10,630 bases of DNA from Acidobacteriota bacterium. GTDB lineage: Bacteria > Acidobacteriota > Blastocatellia > Pyrinomonadales > Pyrinomonadaceae. Positions 6,647-10,630 of this stretch are shown piece after piece. Each line of letters starts with the position of its first letter. The stretch's first letter is position 1. The stretch is taken from contig CAUJFK010000335.1 in assembly GCA_963169175.1 (NCBI GenBank), positions 1-10,630 on the forward strand, written 5' to 3'. The notes under the pieces are model-generated. The model worked only from the letters and a program-made list of their open reading frames with translations. It searched no databases and had not been told where the DNA came from. A program made the translations under genes and the position numbers.

Positions 6647-6675
6647 CGACAGAGACCGGCCCCTGGGGCCTGTCG
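6647..6675 (+). promoter_or_regulatory. Hairpin directly before the YbdK-type gene
   Basis: CGACAG (6647-6652) and CTGTCG (6670-6675) are perfect inverted arms. Inside, GCCC-CTG-GGGC (6659-6669) forms a second stem stacked on the 3' arm, leaving a six-base bulge on the 5' side. It lies between the regulator stop (6599) and the next ATG (6688). No T-run follows, so it is not a typical terminator of the LysR-type gene. It may be a leader structure or a DNA operator. Confidence 0.5.
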
Positions 6676-6681
6676 TACAAT
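6676..6681 (+). promoter_or_regulatory. Possible -10 box for leaderless transcription of the YbdK-type gene
   Basis: TACAAT matches the -10 consensus (TATAAT) at five of six positions and ends six bases before the ATG at 6688, so transcription would begin at or next to the start codon. There is no Shine-Dalgarno there (the spacer is AAAAAT), which agrees with a leaderless message. There is no good -35 at the right distance, because that region is the hairpin. Confidence 0.3.
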
Positions 6682-6687
6682 AAAAAT

Positions 6688-7809
6688 ATGTTCGAACAAT
6701 TTACACTCGGCATTGAGGAAGAGTTTCAGATCGTTGACCCGGAGACACGCGAACTTAGGTCGCACGTTTCCGAGATACTGGATGAAGGCAAGCTCCTTTT
6801 GGGTGAAAAGATCAAGCCGGAGATGATCCAGTCGATGATAGAGGTCGGCACCGGCGTTTGCGCGAACATTCAGGAGGCGCGCGAAGATATCAGCAAGCTC
6901 CGCTGCATAATCTCCGGCCTCGCCCGTAAAAAAGGTATGGAGATCGTTGCCGCCTCGACGCACCCGTTCTCAAAATGGTCCGAGCAGGAGATCTACGACG
7001 GTGACAGGTACAAGCTGCTTGTTGACGAACTGCAGATGGTCGCACGCAGCCTGTTGATATTTGGCGTTCACGTTCACGTCGGCATCCCCGATCTAGAACG
7101 CCGCATTCATATAATGAACGCGGCCCGCTATTTTCTGCCGCACGTACTTGCATTGACGACCTCTTCGCCATTTTGGCTGGGGTTCAACACCGGCCTGAAA
7201 TCGTATCGGTCTGAAGTGTTCAAAAAATTCCCGCGAACCGAGGTCCCCGACCATTTTGAGTCGTACCAGCAATACCAAAGTTATGTCGATCTGCTGATAA
7301 AGATGAACTGCATCCCTGACGGTTCAAAGATCTGGTGGGACGTTCGCCCGCACTATAAATTCCCGACGCTCGAATTTCGCGTCTGCGACATTCCGACCCG
7401 TGTTGACGATACCGTGGCCGTTGCCGCACTATTCCAGGCGATCGTGTGCAAGCTGCACCGGCTGATCGATTCAAACCTGGGCTGGCGTATCTATCACCGC
7501 CGCCTTATCCTCGAAAACAAATGGCGGGCCATTCGCTACGGCCTTGACGGAAAGCTTCTCGATCTCGGCAAGCAAAAGGAAGTTCCGGTAAAAGATCTGA
7601 TACGTGAGCTGCTTGAGTTCGTCGATGAAGTGGTGGACCCGCTTGGGTCCCGCAAGGAGATCGAGCACATCCACACCATTCTGGACCGCGGCACGTCCGC
7701 CGACGATCAATTGCGTGTCTTCGAAGAATCAGGGGGCGATTTTAAGGCCGTGGTCGATATGCTGATCAAAAATACATTGGAGAATGTTCCTGACCGGTGC
7801 TTTGACTGA
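6688..7809 (+). CDS. Carboxylate-amine ligase, YbdK family (GCS2)
   Basis: A 373-residue member of the glutamate-cysteine ligase type 2 superfamily, close to the usual YbdK length (about 370). Signature segments are GIEEEFQIVD (8-17; metal-binding acidic residues), EVGTGVC (52-58), ASTHPFSKW (89-97), GVHVHVGI (126-133), SSPFWLGFNTGLKSYR (159-174), WWDVRPH (216-222), LEFRVCD (228-234) and ENKWRAIRYGLDG (276-288). Family knowledge: these ATP-dependent enzymes join a carboxylate to an amine; E. coli YbdK has weak glutamate-cysteine ligase activity, and the true substrate is generally unknown. Cytosolic, with no signal peptide. No glutathione synthetase or other partner lies beside it, so the context does not name the product. 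It is downstream of, and codirectional with, the LysR-type gene (88-base gap), and convergent with the Crp/Fnr gene. Confidence 0.93.
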   Translation: MFEQFTLGIEEEFQIVDPETRELRSHVSEILDEGKLLLGEKIKPEMIQSMIEVGTGVCANIQEAREDISKLRCIISGLARKKGMEIVAASTHPFSKWSEQEIYDGDRYKLLVDELQMVARSLLIFGVHVHVGIPDLERRIHIMNAARYFLPHVLALTTSSPFWLGFNTGLKSYRSEVFKKFPRTEVPDHFESYQQYQSYVDLLIKMNCIPDGSKIWWDVRPHYKFPTLEFRVCDIPTRVDDTVAVAALFQAIVCKLHRLIDSNLGWRIYHRRLILENKWRAIRYGLDGKLLDLGKQKEVPVKDLIRELLEFVDEVVDPLGSRKEIEHIHTILDRGTSADDQLRVFEESGGDFKAVVDMLIKNTLENVPDRCFD

Positions 7810-7900
7810 CGCCTGAGTTTGGACGTTTCCGTTAGATAACTGACGAGAGTGTGCGGGCGGCTTCCGCGGCATCGGGTGCCTCCGGCTTTCTTACCGGTTG

Positions 7901-8617
7901 TCAGCCGATGTATCGCCTGAGGGCCTGGATGTCCGGGACGTTGATCGTTTTTCCGCTGACATCGACCAAACCGGCAGCCTGCATTCTCAGTATCGACCTC
8001 GTGACGACTTCCCTAACAGTGCCGATCCTTGCCGCGAGTTGGCTGTGTGTCAGTTCCTGAACAAAGCTGATCGAGTTGCCATCGCCGCTTCCGCGTCGGC
8101 CTGCCTCTTCGAGGATAAATTTTGCTATCCGCTGGCCGACCTCACGGAGCGAAAGCGTTTCGACCAGTTCGGCACATTTGCGAAGGCGCGTTGCGAGTAG
8201 TTTGGTCGCCGCAAGCGCAAGCTGCGGGTGTTTTGTGGAGATCGAACGAATATCTTCCTTTGCGATAAAAAAAACGCGTGAAGGTTCTTCTGCCGCAACG
8301 GTCGATGGATAATTGCCCTCATCAAAGACCGGAACCTCCGCAACCGTTGTGATCGCCCGCTCGACATGGATGACCTGTTCCCTTCCATCCGGCCCCGAAC
8401 GATACGCCCGAAGCGAGCCTTCGGCGATAACATAAAGCCCGGCGGCAGGATCACCGGCAAGAAACAAGATCTCATTGCGGTCAAGCCGCTTCTCGACAAC
8501 GCGCGAGGCAAGAACATCTAGAACTGGCCCATCCAACTGCCCAAAAAGCTCCGTTTTTACTAAGATCTCGATCCTGTCCACAATCGGATGATTGCATTTT
8601 TGGACACATCCCGCCAA
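7901..8617 (-). CDS. Crp/Fnr-family transcriptional regulator
   Basis: A 238-residue regulator with an N-terminal cyclic-nucleotide-binding-like beta-roll (about 20-125: LFGQLDGPVLDVLASR, GDPAAGLYVIAEGSLRAYR, EVPVFDEGNYPSTV), a dimer helix (about 130-160) and a C-terminal helix-turn-helix (LTHSQLAARIGTVREVVTR, about 189-207; Crp-like R-E-x-x-x-R spacing). The GE of the cAMP-type phosphate cassette is AE here (93-94) and the following Arg is absent, so cAMP is unlikely to be the effector. Cys4, Cys8 and Cys148 are the only cysteines, which is not the four-cysteine FNR pattern. The start is a TTG (8615-8617), five codons after an in-frame TGA. A GTG at 8581 is an alternative that would remove Cys4 and Cys8. 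It is the last of four codirectional genes after the Rieske, small membrane and TDT genes, suggesting control of that respiratory cluster. Confidence 0.9.
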   Translation of the reverse strand: MAGCVQKCNHPIVDRIEILVKTELFGQLDGPVLDVLASRVVEKRLDRNEILFLAGDPAAGLYVIAEGSLRAYRSGPDGREQVIHVERAITTVAEVPVFDEGNYPSTVAAEEPSRVFFIAKEDIRSISTKHPQLALAATKLLATRLRKCAELVETLSLREVGQRIAKFILEEAGRRGSGDGNSISFVQELTHSQLAARIGTVREVVTRSILRMQAAGLVDVSGKTINVPDIQALRRYIG

Positions 8618-8639
8618 ATCGCGGACGGATCAGCGGCGG

Positions 8640-8681
8640 CGGACGCGTATGCCGATGCGTGGAAAATATTCCGCACGTCCG
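8640..8681. repeat. Inverted-repeat region between the TDT and Crp/Fnr genes
   Basis: CGGACG (8640-8645) and CGTCCG (8676-8681) are inverted arms. Inside, TGC...GGAA-AATA-TTCC-GCA (8656-8675) makes a second stem with two bulged bases. It fills most of the 66-base gap. There is no T-run, so it may be a processing or attenuation structure, or part of the regulator's promoter region. The function is unknown. Confidence 0.4.
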
Positions 8682-8683
8682 GC

Positions 8684-9751
8684 TCAACCGGCGGCCGGAT
8701 CCTGCGACTGTTTTGGGATAAGCGTATAGATCAATCCGGCAAATGCGGCAACCCACGCGACGATCGTAAGATAGATAAAAACTCTTGGTATCCACATCAG
8801 CGGCTCAAAATCGAGCGCCTTTGCGAGTTGGAACGTGCAGGTGGTGTACATCCCCAGCGGAAAGACCATGCCCCAATATTGCGGATCGTAACGGAGAGGA
8901 AACCGCTTATAAACATGCCGCCAGAACCCGAGCATGAACAGCAACGGTATCCACCACGTGCCAGCCGACCAAAAGAAAAGCGTGAAACCGCGCAAAAACG
9001 GTGCGATCTCAGTAAGAAAGTGAGATTCCGGGGCGGCAATGATCAGCCGGGCACCGGCGAGAGTGGTTATCGCGACGGCACCCATGTTGATCCAATATGG
9101 CGGCGTCAGCGTTTCGCTGGAAATGCTGAGAAATGTGAACTGATAGAAAATGAGCGTGATAATGACCAGGTACAGCAGGCAGCCGACCAGGAACATGCAG
9201 ACCGTAAAGAACAGGATCAGGTCCGCATATGCCAAATAATGCCCGGCAAGGAGCGTACCAAGGACCGATATCGACTGCGTGGCGACCCCGGCGATAAGCC
9301 ATGCACCGTTCAGGCCCTTGTCGAGTGCGGGCTTGTTCTCGCGAATGGTCATCGCCATGAAAAAGCCGTACATCGTCAGCGTCCAGAGCACCAGGCCGAT
9401 GAACCAGAGCACAAGAGCGAGCTGAAATTGTCCAACTACCAGGACAAGCTGGCTTCCAAACACACAGGTACCGGCAGGGACCGTGAAGAATCCCGGCCCG
9501 CGGGCGTGATTGCTGAGGTCGGCGCGAATGCGGCCCGGAAAACGGAAAATACGGAGCAAAAGTAGTATCCAGAGCAGTGCGAAGGCAAGGGTATTGAGAT
9601 AAACAAGCGCCCAGGCAAACGTCTCCAGCCCCAGCAGATGCGAAGCTATCGACGTAATGCCGGTAGCCATGACGAGTGCAAAATAGCCGGGGAAAAGGTC
9701 AGCTATCGCCCCCGCCATTTTACCGGTTACTAGAGTTTTATTTTCTGCCAC
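8684..9751 (-). CDS. TDT (TehA/SLAC1) family membrane transporter or channel
   Basis: A 355-residue integral membrane protein with about ten hydrophobic segments (roughly 20-40, 47-69, 88-108, 112-135, 148-170, 178-203, 222-240, 255-276, 291-311, 323-345), the layout of the tellurite-resistance/dicarboxylate transporter family. Typical family stretches are PGYFALVMATG (21-31), PPYWINMGAVAITTLAG (217-233), WSAGTWWIPLL (261-271) and YWGMVFPLGMYT (292-303). Members include TehA, the fungal sulfite exporter Ssu1, malate transporters and plant SLAC1 anion channels, so an anion substrate is likely, but which one cannot be read from the sequence. The start is GTG at 9749-9751; ATG at 9718 (residue 12) is a fair alternative just before the first membrane span. 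Neither has a good Shine-Dalgarno. The Rieske and Crp/Fnr neighbours hint at exporting a respiratory anion such as nitrite or sulfite; this is inference. Confidence 0.9.
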   Translation of the reverse strand: MAENKTLVTGKMAGAIADLFPGYFALVMATGITSIASHLLGLETFAWALVYLNTLAFALLWILLLLRIFRFPGRIRADLSNHARGPGFFTVPAGTCVFGSQLVLVVGQFQLALVLWFIGLVLWTLTMYGFFMAMTIRENKPALDKGLNGAWLIAGVATQSISVLGTLLAGHYLAYADLILFFTVCMFLVGCLLYLVIITLIFYQFTFLSISSETLTPPYWINMGAVAITTLAGARLIIAAPESHFLTEIAPFLRGFTLFFWSAGTWWIPLLFMLGFWRHVYKRFPLRYDPQYWGMVFPLGMYTTCTFQLAKALDFEPLMWIPRVFIYLTIVAWVAAFAGLIYTLIPKQSQDPAAG

Positions 9752-9825
9752 GTTGTTTGGCCGTCCTGAACATCATCGGAAAGGACCGTTTGCACGAAAA
9801 ACCGGAAAATGTACCAGACAGCCAT
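9730..9825 (-). CDS. Possible 31-residue small protein
   Basis: In the 104-base gap between the two membrane-protein genes, an ORF from ATG 9823-9825 to TAG 9730-9732 encodes MAVWYIFRFFVQTVLSDDVQ and 11 more residues. The first half is aromatic and hydrophobic and the rest is polar, like a small single-span membrane peptide. It lies in the same frame as the preceding two-TM gene, eleven codons beyond its TGA. It overlaps the GTG start of the TDT gene by 22 bases but would not overlap the alternative ATG at 9718. There is no clear ribosome-binding site and I recognise no family, so this may be chance. Confidence 0.2.
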   Translation of the reverse strand: MAVWYIFRFFVQTVLSDDVQDGQTTWQKIKL

Positions 9826-9855
9826 CCGCAACGGTATCGCGGGAGCCAGTGCCCA

Positions 9856-10194
9856 TCATTTGCGAAGATAACCAGTGCTTGTCCGCTTGGCCGAGGCCGG
9901 CTTCCACCACAAAAAGATGGTGAGAGCGATCACCCAGCACGCGACCGAAGCTGTTATGAGCGGAATAAGCTGGTCAAATTCCCGGGCCAACGCGGCCTCA
10001 ATAGTTGCGGCAAGTATCCAGAGTTGGGCCACGTTGATCATCACCAAAAGAACAAGCCGTGCCTGCCAAATGGCTGTTCGGCCCGGTTCAGGGGGCCGCC
10101 TGCCTGCATGAAAATGCGACGGCCAATTCGGGCCGTAAGCTTCCGCCGCTTTCTGTTTTGCTTGTTCATCAGACCGAGTATTAAATGTTTCCAT
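9856..10194 (-). CDS. Small two-TM membrane protein, DUF6755-like
   Basis: A 112-residue protein with a polar, charged N-terminus (1-44) and two strong hydrophobic spans (about 46-69, containing VMINVAQLWILAATIEAAL, and 76-97, containing ITASVACWVIALTIFLWW), then a short basic tail. The QLWILAATIEA and ASVACW segments remind me of the uncharacterised DUF6755 family found beside Rieske proteins; this is from memory and not verified. The start ATG 10192-10194 lies inside the end of the Rieske gene (14-base overlap), with a strong Shine-Dalgarno, GGAGG, eight bases upstream. The overlap and ribosome-binding site argue firmly for a real, coexpressed gene. A role as a small accessory or anchoring subunit of a membrane electron-transfer complex is plausible; no catalytic residues are visible. 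Confidence 0.8.
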   Translation of the reverse strand: METFNTRSDEQAKQKAAEAYGPNWPSHFHAGRRPPEPGRTAIWQARLVLLVMINVAQLWILAATIEAALAREFDQLIPLITASVACWVIALTIFLWWKPASAKRTSTGYLRK

Positions 10195-10630
10195 GCTCGC
10201 TTCCTCCCACTCGGATCACGCCTGTCGCCCAAACCTCGTCGCCGCGAACTTCGATAGCGATCCGGTCCAGCGGCCGCTGCGGCGGGCCATAAAGTACATT
10301 GCCGGTCCGAGCATCAAATCCTCCCTCATGGCACGGGCACTCCAACCGGTCATGAGACTTTGCGTAGTAAACCGGGCACGTCAAATGTGTGCATTTCTGG
10401 CCAAAGGCGGAATATTCGCCTTTTGGTCCGCGCACCAGGATCGCGGAATCCTGTTCGCCGGGATATTTGAAATTTAGAGCGTTTCCCGGCTCAAGTGCGG
10501 CCGAGCCCTCGATCTGCATCGGCGTGAAGTGCTCCGACTGGCTTGCATCATACACCGCCTTGCCTGCAAATACAGCAGAACTTGCTAAAAGAGCGCTCGA
10601 GGTGACAAACAAAAAGTTACAGAATTCGCG
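10181..10630 (-). CDS. Rieske 2Fe-2S protein with Tat-type signal (N-terminus cut by window edge)
   Basis: The reading frame is open to the window edge: 149 residues are visible, starting REFCNFLFVTSSALLASSAVFA. This looks like the second Arg and the hydrophobic core of a twin-arginine signal/anchor, so the true start lies a few codons beyond 10630 and the internal TTG at 10612 should not be used. The Rieske fold has box 1 CTHLTC (visible residues 80-85) and box 2 CPCH (98-101): Cys80, His82, Cys98 and His101 ligate the cluster, and Cys85-Cys100 can form the stabilising disulfide of high-potential Rieske proteins. EGGFDARTGNVLYGPP (102-117) follows in the usual way. It would act on the outer face of the cytoplasmic membrane, passing electrons between quinol oxidation and a c-type cytochrome or reductase. 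The absence of cytochrome b here means the partner complex is unknown. The 3' end overlaps the next gene. Confidence 0.93.
   Translation of the reverse strand, partial: REFCNFLFVTSSALLASSAVFAGKAVYDASQSEHFTPMQIEGSAALEPGNALNFKYPGEQDSAILVRGPKGEYSAFGQKCTHLTCPVYYAKSHDRLECPCHEGGFDARTGNVLYGPPQRPLDRIAIEVRGDEVWATGVIRVGGSEHGNI

Noticed and set aside
6600..6687. Intrinsic terminator of the LysR-type gene
   Set aside because: The hairpin at 6647-6675 is followed by TACAATAAAAAT, not a T-run, so it does not qualify as an intrinsic terminator on the plus strand.
7810..7900. Bidirectional terminator between the convergent YbdK-type and Crp/Fnr genes
   Set aside because: Only short G+C dyads (for example GGCA/TGCC around 7868-7880) and no T-run on either strand.
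8588..9565. 325-residue plus-strand open frame opposite the TDT gene
   Set aside because: Highly charged, low-hydrophobicity translation with no family resemblance, lying entirely antisense to a well-recognised ten-TM protein and the start of the Crp/Fnr gene. It is the mirror of their codon bias.
9676..10257. 193-residue plus-strand frame across the two-TM gene and the Rieske gene end
   Set aside because: Antisense to the two-TM gene, which has a strong Shine-Dalgarno and clear membrane spans; the antisense translation is Arg/Pro-rich with no family.
1..10630. CRISPR array, tRNA, rRNA, insertion sequence or phage/defence system
   Set aside because: No regularly spaced repeats, no cloverleaf or rRNA-like sequence, no transposase or integrase frames; the genes are metabolic, regulatory or respiratory.

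Overview
The window is an ordinary bacterial chromosome segment, with G+C a little above 50% by eye and compact gene spacing. Gene content and the feel of the proteins point to a soil-type Gram-negative bacterium. I lean towards Acidobacteriota (Blastocatellia-like), but this is a low-confidence inference from family resemblance and nothing in the window proves it.

Left part (1-5512, minus strand): biosynthesis of leucine and sulphur amino acids. Read right to left, there is a complete leuA-leuB-leuC-leuD operon in canonical order. It ends at an AT-rich intrinsic terminator (about 870-919). The 5' half of a PLP-dependent trans-sulfuration enzyme (cystathionine gamma-synthase type) then runs off the left edge. 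LeuA is only 390 residues and lacks the C-terminal leucine-sensing domain. LeuA and LeuB are coupled by a 4-base overlap if LeuB uses its GTG codon. The leuC-leuD gap holds a dispersed-looking repeat/hairpin block.

Centre (5513-7809): a LysR-type regulator is divergent from leuA. The 202-bp gap between them holds a good sigma70-type promoter for leuA, an AT-rich dyad centred near -66 of the predicted leuA start (the usual LysR-type recognition position), a hairpin in the leuA leader and a 48-nt structured leader in front of the regulator. A YbdK-type carboxylate-amine ligase (GCS2 family) follows on the plus strand, with a hairpin abutting its start region.

Right part (7901-10630, minus strand): four genes read right to left that look like the downstream end of a respiratory cluster. 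They are a Rieske 2Fe-2S protein with the end of a twin-arginine signal at the window edge (partial), an overlapping two-TM small membrane protein (DUF6755-like), a ten-TM TDT/TehA-SLAC1 family channel or exporter, and a Crp/Fnr-family regulator. Their partners (probably a molybdoenzyme, cytochrome b/c or N-oxide/S-oxide reductase) would lie beyond 10630. That is inference.

I saw no tRNA, rRNA, CRISPR array, insertion sequence or phage gene. No stretch longer than 300 bases lacks a gene.
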